A stretch of 64,000 nt of DNA from Paenarthrobacter sp. AR 02 (lineage in GTDB: Bacteria; Actinomycetota; Actinomycetes; Actinomycetales; Micrococcaceae), in assembly GCF_021538675.1 (NCBI RefSeq), contig NZ_JAJUKH010000007.1:121568-185567 (forward strand), in the 5' to 3' direction. The translations under genes were made by a program, and so were the position numbers. The notes beneath the pieces were generated by a model, which worked only from the letters and a program-made list of their open reading frames with translations, was not told where the DNA came from and did no database searches. Positions 9,471 to 18,404 of this stretch are shown here, one piece after another. How positions within the stretch are numbered: the first letter of the stretch is position 1; each line of letters opens with the position of its first letter.

Positions 9471-11612
9471 TCACAACATGCAGCTGACGCAACCCTCAAC
9501 CTCAGTCCCTTCCAGCGCGAGCTGGCGGAGACGGATGTAGTAGAGGGTCTTGATGCCCTTGCGCCATGCGTAGATCTGCGCCTTGTTGATGTCACGCGTG
9601 GTGGCGGTGTCCTTGAAGAACAGCGTCAGGGACAGGCCCTGGTCCACGTGCTGCGTGGCAGCGGCGTAGGTGTCGATGATCTTCTCGTAGCCGATTTCGT
9701 AGGCATCCTGGTAGTACTCCAGGTTGTCGTTGGTCAGGTACGGAGCCGGGTAGTAGACGCGGCCGATCTTGCCTTCCTTGCGGATTTCAATCTTGGCGGC
9801 CACCGGGTGGATCGACGAGGTGGAGTTGTTGATGTAGCTGATGGAACCGGTCGGCGGGACGGCCTGGAGGTTCTGGTTGTAGATACCGCGCTCCATGACA
9901 GAAGCCTTCAGCTCGCGCCAGTCATCCTGGGTGGGGATGTGGTGGCCGGCGAAGAGCTCGCGAACGCGCTCGGTCTCCGGGGTCCACTCCTGCTCGGTGT
10001 ACTTGTCGAAGAACTCGCCGCTGGCGTAGGTGGACTTCTCGAAGCCGCCGAACTTCTGGCCGGTCTCGATGGCCAGGCGGTTGGAAGCGCGCAGAGCGTG
10101 GAACAGCACCGTGTAGAAGTAGATGTTGGTGAAGTCCAGGCCCTCTTCGGATCCGTAGTGGACGCGCTCACGGGCAAGGTAGCCGTGCAGGTTCATCTGG
10201 CCAAGGCCAATCGCGTGGCTCTGGGCGTTGCCCTGCGCGATGGACGGCACCGAGTTGATGTAGGACATATCCGACACAGCACTCAGGGCACGGATGGACG
10301 TCTCGATGGAGAGACCGAAGTCCGGCGAGTCCATGGTCTTGGCGATGTTCATGGAACCGAGGTTGCAGGAGATGTCCTTGCCCACGGTCTCGTAGCTGAG
10401 GTCCTCGGCGTAGATGGACGGCGAGGAAACCTGCAAGATCTCCGAGCAGAGGTTGCTCATGGTGATCTTGCCGTCGATCGGGTTGGCCCGGTTTACGGTG
10501 TCCTCGAACATGATGTACGGGTAGCCGGACTCGAACTGGATCTCCGCGAGGGTCTGGAAGAACTCGCGGGCGCTGATCTTGGTCTTCTTGATCCGGGAAT
10601 CATCGACCATCTCGTAGTACTTCTCGGTCACCGAGATATCGGAGAACGGAACGCCATAGACCTTCTCGACGTCGTACGGCGAGAAGAGGTACATGTCCTC
10701 GTTCTTCTTGGCGAGCTCGAACGTGATGTCCGGGACCACGACACCCAGGGAAAGGGTCTTGATACGGATCTTCTCGTCGGCGTTCTCGCGCTTGGTGTCC
10801 AGGAAGCGGTGGATGTCCGGGTGGTGTGCGTGCAGGTAAACGGCACCTGCACCCTGGCGGGCACCGAGCTGGTTTGCGTAGGAGAAGCTGTCTTCGAGGA
10901 GCTTCATGACGGGGATGACGCCGGAGGACTGGTTCTCGATCTGCTTGATCGGGGCGCCGTGCTCGCGGATGTTGGTGAGCGAGAGCGCTACACCGCCGCC
11001 ACGCTTGGAGAGCTGAAGTGCGGAGTTGATGGCGCGGGCGATCGACTCCATGTTGTCTTCGATGCGGAGCAGGAAGCAGGAGACGAGCTCGCCGCGCTGG
11101 GCCTTACCGGCGTTGAGGAACGTGGGGGTGGCAGGCTGGAAACGGCCATCGATGATTTCGTCGACGAGGCGGTTGGCGAGGTCTTCGTTGCCGCGGGCAA
11201 GGTGCAGGGCAACCATGCAGACGCGGTCTTCGTAGCGCTCAAGGAAACGCTTGCCGTCAAAAGTCTTCAGTGTGTAGGACGTGTAGAACTTGAAGGCGCC
11301 CAGGAAGGTCTCGAAACGGAACTTCTTCTTGTACGCGCGGTTGAAGAGGTCGCGGATGAAGTTCATCGTGTACTGGTCAAGCGTCTCGCGCTCGTAATAC
11401 TGGTTCTTCACCAGGTAGTCGAGCTTCTCTTCCAGGTCGTGGAAGAAGACGGTGTTGTTGTTCACATGCTGCAGGAAGTACTGGTGCGCAGCTTCACGGT
11501 CGGCTTCGAACTGGATCTCACCGTTGGGGCCATACAGGTTCAGCATGGCGTTGAGCTCGTGATAGCCCAGGCCCTTGTAAGCCTCAGGCAGCGGCTTCTT
11601 GGCCGTGTCCAC
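9471..11612 (-). CDS. nrdE: Class Ib ribonucleoside-diphosphate reductase, alpha subunit
   Basis: NrdE is the catalytic subunit that reduces NDPs to dNDPs. The 713-residue reading has the N-terminal [18 protein letters not shown] typical of class Ib, the [14 protein letters not shown] segment with one of the redox cysteines, the NLCSEILQ active-site loop (Asn, thiyl-radical Cys, Glu), and the C-terminal GCVSCML pair that is re-reduced by NrdH. I chose GTG at 11612 because it lies 11 bases after the nrdI stop, with GGGGG before it. A TTG at 11654 would overlap nrdI and adds residues not typical of the family. It is in the operon nrdH-nrdI-nrdE-nrdF. Confidence 0.98.
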   Translation of the reverse strand: MDTAKKPLPEAYKGLGYHELNAMLNLYGPNGEIQFEADREAAHQYFLQHVNNNTVFFHDLEEKLDYLVKNQYYERETLDQYTMNFIRDLFNRAYKKKFRFETFLGAFKFYTSYTLKTFDGKRFLERYEDRVCMVALHLARGNEDLANRLVDEIIDGRFQPATPTFLNAGKAQRGELVSCFLLRIEDNMESIARAINSALQLSKRGGGVALSLTNIREHGAPIKQIENQSSGVIPVMKLLEDSFSYANQLGARQGAGAVYLHAHHPDIHRFLDTKRENADEKIRIKTLSLGVVVPDITFELAKKNEDMYLFSPYDVEKVYGVPFSDISVTEKYYEMVDDSRIKKTKISAREFFQTLAEIQFESGYPYIMFEDTVNRANPIDGKITMSNLCSEILQVSSPSIYAEDLSYETVGKDISCNLGSMNIAKTMDSPDFGLSIETSIRALSAVSDMSYINSVPSIAQGNAQSHAIGLGQMNLHGYLARERVHYGSEEGLDFTNIYFYTVLFHALRASNRLAIETGQKFGGFEKSTYASGEFFDKYTEQEWTPETERVRELFAGHHIPTQDDWRELKASVMERGIYNQNLQAVPPTGSISYINNSTSSIHPVAAKIEIRKEGKIGRVYYPAPYLTNDNLEYYQDAYEIGYEKIIDTYAAATQHVDQGLSLTLFFKDTATTRDINKAQIYAWRKGIKTLYYIRLRQLALEGTEVEGCVSCML

Positions 11613-11623
11613 AGCGCCCCCGG

Positions 11624-12094
11624 TTACTTCTGTTTCTGCGACAGTTGTGTCCAAAACTTTTCCAGCCCTTCGTTGACCCGTTGGACGTCTTCTGGCGTCC
11701 CCATGAGTTCAAATTTGTAAAGATGCGGCACCTTGCACTTGACGGAGATGATGTCTCCCGCTGCGCAATAGTTGTCCGCGAAGTTTGTGTTCCCCGCTCC
11801 GATAACACCCCGGATCAGCTTCCTGTTCCCGGGATCGTTCAGAAACCTGATGACCTGTTTCGGCACCGAACCTTCGCCGTTGGTGCCGCCGTAAGTAGGC
11901 AGCACAAGAACGAAAGGCTCAAGGGCTTGGAGCGGGGCGTCCTGGGCGTACAGCGGGATGCGTGCAGCATCCCTGCCCAGTTTCTGGACGAATCTTTTGG
12001 TGTTCTCAGAGGTGGAGGAAAAGTAGATGAGGTGACTCCTCGTGGTCACAGCTTCCGTCACCTTGCGGGCGGTGGCCGCTGCCAGCGGTGCCAT
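11624..12094 (-). CDS. nrdI: NrdI flavodoxin-like protein
   Basis: NrdI is the FMN protein that helps assemble the class Ib NrdF cofactor. The 156-residue product has the FMN phosphate-binding loop [14 protein letters not shown], the [20 protein letters not shown] loop and [18 protein letters not shown], all typical of NrdI. A 20-residue N-terminal extension ([12 protein letters not shown] and onward) precedes the core. GAGGTGA stands 8 bases before the ATG at 12094. It lies between nrdH and nrdE. Confidence 0.97.
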   Translation of the reverse strand: MAPLAAATARKVTEAVTTRSHLIYFSSTSENTKRFVQKLGRDAARIPLYAQDAPLQALEPFVLVLPTYGGTNGEGSVPKQVIRFLNDPGNRKLIRGVIGAGNTNFADNYCAAGDIISVKCKVPHLYKFELMGTPEDVQRVNEGLEKFWTQLSQKQK

Positions 12095-12143
12095 GGAGTC
12101 ACCTCAACTACATAGGAATTCTTGGTGTGTGTGGTGGCGAAAG

Positions 12144-12386
12144 TCAGGCCACGGAGGAAACGGCCTGGGCCAGTTCCTCGATCTTGTCCGGGCGGAATCC
12201 GGACCAGTGGTCCTGCTCGGTTACGACGACGGGAGCCTGCATGTAACCCAGTGCCTTGAGGCGCTCAAGGGCCTCGGCGTCCTGGGAGATGTCGACACTC
12301 TGGTAGGCAATGCCCTTCTTGTCGAGTGCCCGGTAGGTTGCGTTGCACTGAACACAGGCCGGCTTCGTGTAAACCGTTACGGTCAT
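12144..12386 (-). CDS. nrdH: NrdH glutaredoxin-like redoxin
   Basis: NrdH is the small thioredoxin-reductase-dependent electron donor for NrdE. It has 80 residues with redox motif C11-V-Q-C14 after a beta strand (TVYTKPACVQC), the NrdH signature WSGFRPDKIEELA near the C-terminus and a cis-Pro in APVVVTE. It is first in the nrdHIEF operon. AGGGGAC and GGGATC purine runs precede the ATG at 12386. The region upstream contains the NrdR-like box. Confidence 0.97.
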   Translation of the reverse strand: MTVTVYTKPACVQCNATYRALDKKGIAYQSVDISQDAEALERLKALGYMQAPVVVTEQDHWSGFRPDKIEELAQAVSSVA

Positions 12387-12540
12387 GATCCCTGTCCCCT
12401 AAGTTGAAGTCTGATTCTCTTCGTATCTGGCGGGCTCAACCGGAACTGACTACTGAATCCGATACCGGCCCGCAGGCTGCCGTGACAGCCAACACGCTCT
12501 GATTTTGTCTTGTGCTGGTTTCCCGCTCAATCCGTAAATC

Positions 12541-12557
12541 GATACTACATGTAGTGC
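12541..12557. promoter_or_regulatory. NrdR-box-like operator upstream of nrdHIEF
   Basis: The palindrome ACTACATGTAGT (12544-12555), in the larger context GCACTACATGTAGTATC on the minus strand, fits the NrdR box, whose consensus is close to ACACWATATATWGTGT. NrdR represses ribonucleotide reductase genes when dATP is high. NrdR sites usually occur in pairs about three helical turns apart. I see only this one clearly; TGTATTACA near 12585 is a poor second candidate about 40 bases away. Confidence 0.65.
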
Positions 12558-12745
12558 AAGCGCCGAACTGGAACCCCAAGATGATGTATTACAAGTATGT
12601 CATTCAATCCACCGCTCGTCCACAGGGCGGGGGGTTCAAAATGTCCGGGATTCCGCCAAAATGAGAGATGTCATCCACACCCTGTGGACTACTTAGCCAC
12701 ATTTAATCTTCAGCGTGTCGCGCGGATACGGCGTGTCGTGACACT

Positions 12746-12782
12746 TTGAAAATGTGGCGTGGCGAACAGCTAAAATCGGCTG
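12746..12782 (+). promoter_or_regulatory. Putative promoter giving a leaderless LysR transcript
   Basis: TTGAAA at 12746-12751 and TAAAAT at 12771-12776 could be the -35 and -10 boxes (19-base spacer, slightly long). The -10 ends 6 bases before the ATG at 12783, so transcription would start at or next to the A of ATG. No ribosome-binding site is present, which agrees with a leaderless mRNA. Confidence 0.5.
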
Positions 12783-13748
12783 ATGGTCAACCTCCTCCAC
12801 CTCCGCACGCTCATGGAGGTGACCCGCCTTGGCTCGTTCGCCGCCGCCGCTGCACAGCTCGGTTACACCGCCTCTGCAGTCTCCCAACAGATGGCCGCGC
12901 TGGAACGTGATACCGGCGTCGAACTCTTCCAGCGGTCAGCGCGCAGCGTTGTCCCCACTGAAGCGGCGCTGACCATGACACGGCACGCCTCCAAGGTGCT
13001 CACCGATGTCGAGGCCCTTATGGCCGCCGCGTCCAGGACCAACGACTCCCCCGCGCAGGAACTCAGGTTGGGTATCTTTCCCAGCCTCGCCACCTACGTC
13101 CTGCCGGACATCCTGCGCAATGACCGTTGGAACGGTTTGGGCATTGAGCTGAAGGTCTCAGTGGCAGAGCCGGCGCAAACCATCCAAGGGCTGCGCAGCG
13201 GCGGCGAACTGGATGTGGCGCTGGTCTACCAGGTGGGGCAGTCCGGGCTGGCGTGGCCGCACTCGCTTGAACGGCAGTGGATCGGCGACGACGACTTCCG
13301 CGTTGTCCTGCCCGCGTCGTGGAAAATCCGCGAAGACGCCGAAATCGAGGCAGCCCACCTATCCGACATGCCGTGGATCGTGCATCACCCCGGCACCAGC
13401 GACGCCTTGGTCATTGAGCGGTTGTTCGCCAGTTGCAACCTGCATCCCCGCGTCGTGGCCTACAGCGACGACTTCCACGCCAGCCTGGAGATGACCGCGG
13501 CCGGCCTTGGTGCTTCGCTGGTCCCGGAACTGGCCCTGCGGAACCGGCCGTCCGGCGTCGTGGTCCTGGACGTCCCGGACATCAGGCTGGCCCGCAATGT
13601 GTTCGCCCTGCTCATCAACGAAAAGCGCACCGCGCAGGTGCAATTGTTCACCCAACTGCTGGCCGACACGCTCAGGGACTCCTCCGGAAGAAGCGGACTG
13701 CACCCCCTGAAAACCGCGCCCGTCAAGGGCTCACAGCGGCGCAAGTGA
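12783..13748 (+). CDS. LysR-family transcriptional regulator
   Basis: The 321-residue protein has an N-terminal winged helix-turn-helix (residues 3-62: LLHLRTLMEVTRLGSFAAAA, then GYTASAVSQQMAALERDTG and LFQRSARSVVPTEA). A periplasmic-binding-like effector domain follows (about 90-295), including GELDVALVYQ and GLGASLVPELAL. LysR proteins usually act as tetramers, responding to a small-molecule co-inducer. The effector and targets are unknown. The gene faces away from nrdHIEF, but nothing links it to that operon. No ribosome-binding site precedes the ATG, and a -10-like box sits 6 bases upstream. Confidence 0.93.
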   Translation: MVNLLHLRTLMEVTRLGSFAAAAAQLGYTASAVSQQMAALERDTGVELFQRSARSVVPTEAALTMTRHASKVLTDVEALMAAASRTNDSPAQELRLGIFPSLATYVLPDILRNDRWNGLGIELKVSVAEPAQTIQGLRSGGELDVALVYQVGQSGLAWPHSLERQWIGDDDFRVVLPASWKIREDAEIEAAHLSDMPWIVHHPGTSDALVIERLFASCNLHPRVVAYSDDFHASLEMTAAGLGASLVPELALRNRPSGVVVLDVPDIRLARNVFALLINEKRTAQVQLFTQLLADTLRDSSGRSGLHPLKTAPVKGSQRRK

Positions 13749-13798
13749 AATATTCCCAATTGCTGGAACCCGCCGGTGGTTGGGGTTAGATTGATCAC

Positions 13799-14302
13799 AT
13801 GGGCAAGCTAGCGAGCAAACATTTTGGGGAAGTCGAGCTCAACCACGGCAGTGAACATTGCTTCGTTGCCAAGCATGAACTCGGCGGCAATCCGCTGGAA
13901 CTTGACCTCAACGTCACTGCCCACGACCACTTCGACGAAGCCGCTATGCGCAAAGTGGACTATCGCCTGCGCTTCCTGCCCGAACTGGTGGACCAGGTCC
14001 GGGAGATGATTGCCGATGAACTCGACCAGGACGGCACCAACCCCCAACAGTTCCTGCATTTCCACAGCTCACAGCTCAAAGAGGAGCAGTTGGAGTCCGT
14101 TTTCGGTGTCCGGGACAAGGGCCAGCTCACCAATGATGTCTTCCTGAATGCCCTCAAATTGGGGCACGTGGCCATCTACCCGGGGCAACCCGAGCGATAC
14201 TTCGTGCTGGATTTCACCCTCGGCTCGCACTTCACCGACGAACTCCTGGTGGTCGCCGCCGATGAGGACGGCGTGGTGGACGACGAAATCCTGTGGGAGT
14301 AG
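13799..14302 (+). CDS. DUF2004-like protein
   Basis: This is a 167-residue, acidic, soluble protein (HFGEVELNHGSEHCFVAK, PLELDLNVTAHDHFDEAAM). Its beginning and the later DFTLGSHFTDELLVV resemble the DUF2004 family, whose function is unknown. It has no membrane segment or signal peptide. The ATG at 13799 lacks a ribosome-binding site but has TAGATT ending 6 bases upstream, suggesting a leaderless message. It follows the LysR gene by 50 bases on the same strand. Confidence 0.75.
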   Translation: MGKLASKHFGEVELNHGSEHCFVAKHELGGNPLELDLNVTAHDHFDEAAMRKVDYRLRFLPELVDQVREMIADELDQDGTNPQQFLHFHSSQLKEEQLESVFGVRDKGQLTNDVFLNALKLGHVAIYPGQPERYFVLDFTLGSHFTDELLVVAADEDGVVDDEILWE

Positions 14303-14330
14303 CGCGCCATTAAACGCCGACGGCGGTCAG

Positions 14331-15035
14331 TCACCATGGCCTGTCAACTCCCGGCCCATTATCGGGACCCCGCAGGTATTCGTCGCGTTGCTGGCCTTCG
14401 GCCCGCTCCTGCTGTGCCTGCTCTGCACTGTCCCTGAGTTCCTTCAGTTTCCCTGGCTGAGGGTCGGTTTCTTTGTCCGGCGCGGTCGGTGCATCGCCGG
14501 CCTTTCTGTCCGTGTCCTGGATCTTGCCTGAGAGCCGTGCGGCAGCCGAATCCAATGTTGATCCTTCGCCGTCCGCATTCGCGGATCCCGCTTCACGGCA
14601 CTTCTCCGGAACAGCGTTCGCGGCATCCAACGCTTCCTTGAACAACCGGGATGTCGTGCCCCTGTCCGCCGCCGCGTCGCCCAGCTTCTCGATACTCAGG
14701 ACCAGATTGACGCGGACCTTACATTCATCGTCACCGGCCCCCGAATGTAGCGCGGCATCGAAATCGGTTCGGGCTGCCGAGAACTCCCCCGCCAGCACGT
14801 GGGCATCACCGGAAGCGAAGGGCGCCTTATACGGCTCCACTATGTTGGCTACGCCAAGCCACGATGCTGCCCGCGCCAGTTCGTCGTGCTGTCCGTTCCG
14901 GAACAACTCCCCCGCAGCACTGCCCAGCAGGCCGACGCTGAGGAGTTTCGCAGCGACCGCGAGGACCAGGAGGACTGGAAGAGCTGACCAGATCACCAGC
15001 CGGAGACGCCGGCGTCGTGCTGTTCGGAGGCTCAC
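14331..15035 (-). CDS. Membrane-anchored protein of the MoxR/VWA cluster
   Basis: The 234-residue protein has a basic N-terminus (LRTARRRRLRLVIW), one membrane helix at about 14-38, and an extracytoplasmic helical part with a possible TPR-like segment (ELFRNGQHDELARAASWLG to AGEFSAARTDFDAALHSG). The C-terminal third is low-complexity and charged (EQAQQERAEGQQRDEY). It is last in a six-gene set, and its start overlaps the previous VWA gene by 4 bases. By position it may fill the role of the TPR protein in Bat-type clusters. The function is inferred only from context. Confidence 0.75.
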   Translation of the reverse strand: MSLRTARRRRLRLVIWSALPVLLVLAVAAKLLSVGLLGSAAGELFRNGQHDELARAASWLGVANIVEPYKAPFASGDAHVLAGEFSAARTDFDAALHSGAGDDECKVRVNLVLSIEKLGDAAADRGTTSRLFKEALDAANAVPEKCREAGSANADGEGSTLDSAAARLSGKIQDTDRKAGDAPTAPDKETDPQPGKLKELRDSAEQAQQERAEGQQRDEYLRGPDNGPGVDRPW

Positions 15036-16033
15036 AGGTCCGGCTCCTTCTGCAAGGGCCGGCGCAGGTTGGCGAGCTCAAAGGAATGTCGCAGGGGTTC
15101 GTGCATTGCCAGGAGGAACGCCGCCAGGGCAAACAGCCAGTAAAGCTCCACCCGGCCGGGACCGTCGCCTGCGGTGGTGGTCAGCTTTCCCAGCTGGACG
15201 CCACGGAGAATGTCGGAGGTCGGCTCTGCGCCCGTCCGGTGGGCATAAGGGACGTGGAGCTGGTCCGCGATGCGCCCGAGCTGTGCTTCGTCAATACGCG
15301 ACACAGCATCCTTCGCTTCGTTGGAACCCTTGTCTTTGACATACCCGGCGCCGCCGTCAGCCGATTCCCTCATCCGGCCACCTTCGCCGGTACCGTAGCC
15401 CAGGACTGCTCCCCCGGCAACGTTGGTGGCATCCATGGGCGTGGGCGTCTTTGCACTGGTGTTTTCTCCGTCGCCGGCGTAAAAGACCAGCGCAGGTCGA
15501 CCCGGATGTTGCTTCTGGGCGGCGTCGAGCCTGTCCTTCAAGAGGTTGGCCGCAATGGTGACGCTGCTGCCCGACGCGTAGCGTGCCCTCTGCGGTTGAA
15601 GCGTGGCCATGGCGGTCTGCAGTGCCGTGGCGTCCTGTGTGAGCGGCATACGGACTGTGGCTTTGCTGTCAAAGGTGATCAGTGAAAATTTGGCTCCCGC
15701 AAGTTCCCGCGCGACTGCCGTCACGTCTTGTTTGACCCCGGCCAATCGCGTTTCGGTGCCGTGATGATCCTCTGCAGCCATGCTGGTGCTGGTATCCACC
15801 ACGAAGAAGACATCGATCTCGGACGAAGCGCTGACGGACTGCCCGCCCATCAGCCCCGGCCGCATTGCGGCGATGAGAAGAAGCACGACGGCGGCACTGC
15901 GCAGGGCGGCAGGCCGCACCTTGCCGTGGGGCCGGGTCCCCCGCCGTGGGATCAGGGTCCAGGCAGTCAGGACGAGGATGCCGAAGCCGGCCACCACAAG
16001 GACCGGCCACGGCAGAATCGGTTCGAAGGTCAT
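15032..16033 (-). CDS. Membrane-anchored VWA-domain protein (BatB-like)
   Basis: The 333-residue protein has two N-terminal hydrophobic segments (WPVLVVAGFGILVLTAWTLI and AAVVLLLIAAMRPG), a von Willebrand A domain from about 85 to 285, and a C-terminal hydrophobic helix (YWLFALAAFLLAMHEPL). The metal-ion-dependent adhesion site reads VDTSTSM, a DxSxS variant. It pairs with the next VWA gene, which overlaps it by 4 bases. Such proteins work with MoxR ATPases in the maturation or stress control of envelope complexes; the client here is unknown. Confidence 0.88.
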   Translation of the reverse strand: MTFEPILPWPVLVVAGFGILVLTAWTLIPRRGTRPHGKVRPAALRSAAVVLLLIAAMRPGLMGGQSVSASSEIDVFFVVDTSTSMAAEDHHGTETRLAGVKQDVTAVARELAGAKFSLITFDSKATVRMPLTQDATALQTAMATLQPQRARYASGSSVTIAANLLKDRLDAAQKQHPGRPALVFYAGDGENTSAKTPTPMDATNVAGGAVLGYGTGEGGRMRESADGGAGYVKDKGSNEAKDAVSRIDEAQLGRIADQLHVPYAHRTGAEPTSDILRGVQLGKLTTTAGDGPGRVELYWLFALAAFLLAMHEPLRHSFELANLRRPLQKEPDL

Positions 16034-17019
16034 GGTTCAAGCCGCCATCCGAGGACCAGCATTCCTGCACCGGCCAGCAGGGCAATCCCCAGTGGCCACG
16101 CAGGTGTGTCCGTGACGATTGCCTGCGGGGCGGCGCGGTAGCTGGTGGCTTCCGTTGCCTGCACTTCGCGGACTATGCCTGGTACGGCTTCGGGGCTGTC
16201 CAGTTTGTAGTAGGAGCCTCCAGTCCGCTCGGCAGCGGCCCGCAGTTGAGCCCCTGGCTGGTCGGTTCGGCCACCGTAGTCCACGTCCCCGGGGTTAAGG
16301 GCGTGCACCTTGACATTCTTGGTCGCCGCCAGCGCCACGGCCTCGTCCAGGGTGAAGATCGGCTCCCCGGAGAGGAAGTTGTCCGTTGCCAGCACCACTG
16401 ACCGCGAACGCTTGGCTGTTCCTTGGTCCCCGCTGGGGTCCGTGTCCGGGAAGCTTTGGACGCAGGAAGCCAGTCCGTCTCCGATCAGGGAGGAGCCTTC
16501 GCCGTTCCAGGTGCCGTCGAAGAAGGATCCGGCCCCGTCGTCGAGTGCTTCCTTGGCGAGCTTGAGCTGTTCTGCCGCGTATTCGTAGTCGTCGGTCAAC
16601 GGGAACACGTGAACGCTGCTGCTGTCGAAGATGACCATGCCTATCCGTTCGCCGTCGAATTCCTTGGCCAGCTCCTGAAAGACGCCGGCGATGGCTGCGT
16701 CCGTGCCGGTCATGGACCCGGAAACGTCCAGGCAGAGCACAATGTCCCTGTTGCGGATTTCCGGCTGCTCGGTGCTCCGTTGGGTAGGTCGGGCGGCGGC
16801 TGTAGCGGTGGCGGCCAGGAATACTGCTCCCAACAGGACTGCGAGCGCCAAGCGCAGACGGTGCCGGCGCAGGGCCTGCTGGTACTCGGGGAGCCCGGTG
16901 AGCCTCTCGCCGTAGGCTACGGCACGGGTGGGTCTGGGTTTACGGCGACGGTGCAGCCATGCGGCGAAAACCACCGTGATTGCTGTGAGGGGAAGGATCC
17001 ACCAGTAGCTCAGTTCCAT
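16030..17019 (-). CDS. Membrane-anchored VWA-domain protein (BatA-like)
   Basis: This 329-residue protein has an N-terminal membrane helix (YWWILPLTAITVVFAAWL), a second hydrophobic stretch near 57-75 (LALAVLLGAVFLAATATAAA), a VWA domain with the canonical metal site CLDVSGSM, and a C-terminal membrane helix (PLGIALLAGAGMLVLGWRL). It overlaps the upstream small membrane gene by 10 bases and the downstream VWA gene by 4 bases, so the set is translationally coupled. Confidence 0.9.
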   Translation of the reverse strand: MELSYWWILPLTAITVVFAAWLHRRRKPRPTRAVAYGERLTGLPEYQQALRRHRLRLALAVLLGAVFLAATATAAARPTQRSTEQPEIRNRDIVLCLDVSGSMTGTDAAIAGVFQELAKEFDGERIGMVIFDSSSVHVFPLTDDYEYAAEQLKLAKEALDDGAGSFFDGTWNGEGSSLIGDGLASCVQSFPDTDPSGDQGTAKRSRSVVLATDNFLSGEPIFTLDEAVALAATKNVKVHALNPGDVDYGGRTDQPGAQLRAAAERTGGSYYKLDSPEAVPGIVREVQATEATSYRAAPQAIVTDTPAWPLGIALLAGAGMLVLGWRLEP

Positions 17020-17483
17020 TCGAGCACCACTTGGCGGGCTGCGACTGCGGATTGGCTGACGGTTTGGACGGGCATGGGGGCGAATTCGTTGGGGTAGATC
17101 CGCGCGATCCCGGTTGCGAGGTCTGCCAACCCGTGGCCGCGCAGTTCTTCGAGCGTCATGGAGGTGATGGGTAGCCCCGTGGCACTTCCGGCGAACTCGC
17201 GGACCAGGAAGCTCAGCCTTTGGTGGGCCTCACGTTCGGGCAGGCGACCGGCGTCGGCGTCCGATGCCGTGGCCTGGATGGCGGCCACGCAGGTGTTGCG
17301 CAATGTGTCCAGCGTCGGGCGGGCTACGGCTTCCAAGCGGGCGGTCTTTTCCGGGCGGGCAGGCCAGAGCACCCAGGCGTACCAGGCTGCGACGAGGAGT
17401 ACCAGCAGCAAACCCAACCAAAGCCAGAGCTGCTGGTAGTGCAGTGGCGCGTAGAAGCCGGAGTCATCCTGCACTGGTGCCAC
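17010..17483 (-). CDS. Small membrane protein of the MoxR/VWA cluster (DUF4381-like)
   Basis: The 157-residue protein has one membrane helix at about 17-40 (LWLWLGLLLVLLVAAWYAWV) and a cytoplasmic helical part (LDTLRNTCVAAIQATASD to AHQRLSFLVREFAGSATG). Size, topology and place between the DUF58 gene and the first VWA gene match the DUF4381-type proteins found in Bat-like clusters. It overlaps both neighbours. No enzymatic motif is seen. Confidence 0.75.
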   Translation of the reverse strand: MAPVQDDSGFYAPLHYQQLWLWLGLLLVLLVAAWYAWVLWPARPEKTARLEAVARPTLDTLRNTCVAAIQATASDADAGRLPEREAHQRLSFLVREFAGSATGLPITSMTLEELRGHGLADLATGIARIYPNEFAPMPVQTVSQSAVAARQVVLEWN

Positions 17484-18393
17484 CTTTGCCGCGCTGTGCT
17501 GTGGTTGCGGCCCGGGAGCGGTGTTTTTCGAGGAGGGTGAAGATTGCGGTCAGGACGTCCTCGCTTCCACCAGTGTGTTCCTCGGCGATACCGAGGCGTC
17601 GGAAAGTATCGCGCCGCCGCCGCGTCCGTTCCCCGGTGGCGGTGGCGTACGCGGCCCGCACCTTGCTGTCCATGGCCAGGCGTGACGGGATTGGTTCGGC
17701 GGTCCGGACGTCCGTGCTGTCCTTGGCGGCGCTGCCCGGAGTTGGCGCCAGCTCGGCGTCCTGGATGGTGAGCCAGAGGACTTCGTGCCGGGCCCGGAGT
17801 CGGCGCAGCATCGCCTCAGTATGGTCATCAGGCAGGAACTCGTCGGCGACCACCACAATCAGCAGCCGTCCCTTCAGGTATCGCAGGACATAATCGAGTT
17901 GCTTGGCGATTTTCCCATGGGGACTCTCCAGGGTTATCTGTGAATCGATGTCCCGTAGGAGGCGTTCCAGGTGTTCCTCCCCTGCGCGCGGGGGGACGTA
18001 GAGGGAGGTGGCTTCGTTGCCGTGCAGCAGGCCCACATCGTCACCATGGCGACAGGCCAGATACCCCATGACCCCCGCGGCGTGAACGGCGATGTCCTTT
18101 TTGCCTTCACCCGAGGATGCCTCCGCGGCCATGTTCCGTCCCGTGTCCACCAGGAGCAGCACCGAATGGCGCCGCACCGCCACGTAGCGCTTGACCAGCG
18201 GTGATCCGTGCCTGGCGGTGGCCTTCCAGTCGATGTCCCTGACTTCATCTCCAGGGACATAGGCGCGCAGTTCATCGAAGTCCAGGCTTCGGCCCTTGAA
18301 GACGGAACCGTACTCGCCGTCCAGCAACGTGAGGGTGCGGCGATGGGAGAAGATGAACATCCTGGATTTCACGCGGCGGAGAAGGCTCGGCAA
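17464..18393 (-). CDS. DUF58-domain protein
   Basis: The 309-residue protein contains the DUF58 signature FDELRAYVPGDEVRDIDWKA followed by TARHGSPLVKRYV, and then a VWA-like fold with a degenerate metal site (LLLVDTGRNMAAEA). DUF58 proteins are almost always beside MoxR ATPases, as here: the MoxR gene ends 11 bases upstream. No membrane segment is predicted. It probably links MoxR to the membrane VWA proteins (inference from gene order). Confidence 0.92.
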   Translation of the reverse strand: MPSLLRRVKSRMFIFSHRRTLTLLDGEYGSVFKGRSLDFDELRAYVPGDEVRDIDWKATARHGSPLVKRYVAVRRHSVLLLVDTGRNMAAEASSGEGKKDIAVHAAGVMGYLACRHGDDVGLLHGNEATSLYVPPRAGEEHLERLLRDIDSQITLESPHGKIAKQLDYVLRYLKGRLLIVVVADEFLPDDHTEAMLRRLRARHEVLWLTIQDAELAPTPGSAAKDSTDVRTAEPIPSRLAMDSKVRAAYATATGERTRRRRDTFRRLGIAEEHTGGSEDVLTAIFTLLEKHRSRAATTAQRGKGGTSAG

Positions 18394-18404
18394 TGGCTTG
18401 TCCG

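Larger units (their letters stand above)
12387..12782. promoter_or_regulatory. Divergent intergenic region between nrdH and the LysR gene
   Basis: This 396-base stretch has no gene I can support. It must hold the nrdHIEF promoter (minus strand) and the promoter of the LysR gene (plus strand). It contains the NrdR-like palindrome at 12541-12557 and a plausible sigma-70 promoter just before 12783, both listed separately. Confidence 0.6.

Noticed and set aside
9648..11720. A 690-codon open frame on the plus strand across nrdE
   Set aside because: It is the antisense shadow of nrdE, with Val/Leu/Asp/Gly repeats typical of reversed high-GC codons. nrdE is certain.
12585..12593. TGTATTACA as a second NrdR box
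   Set aside because: The match is poor and its distance from the first box (about 40 bases) is not the usual spacing.
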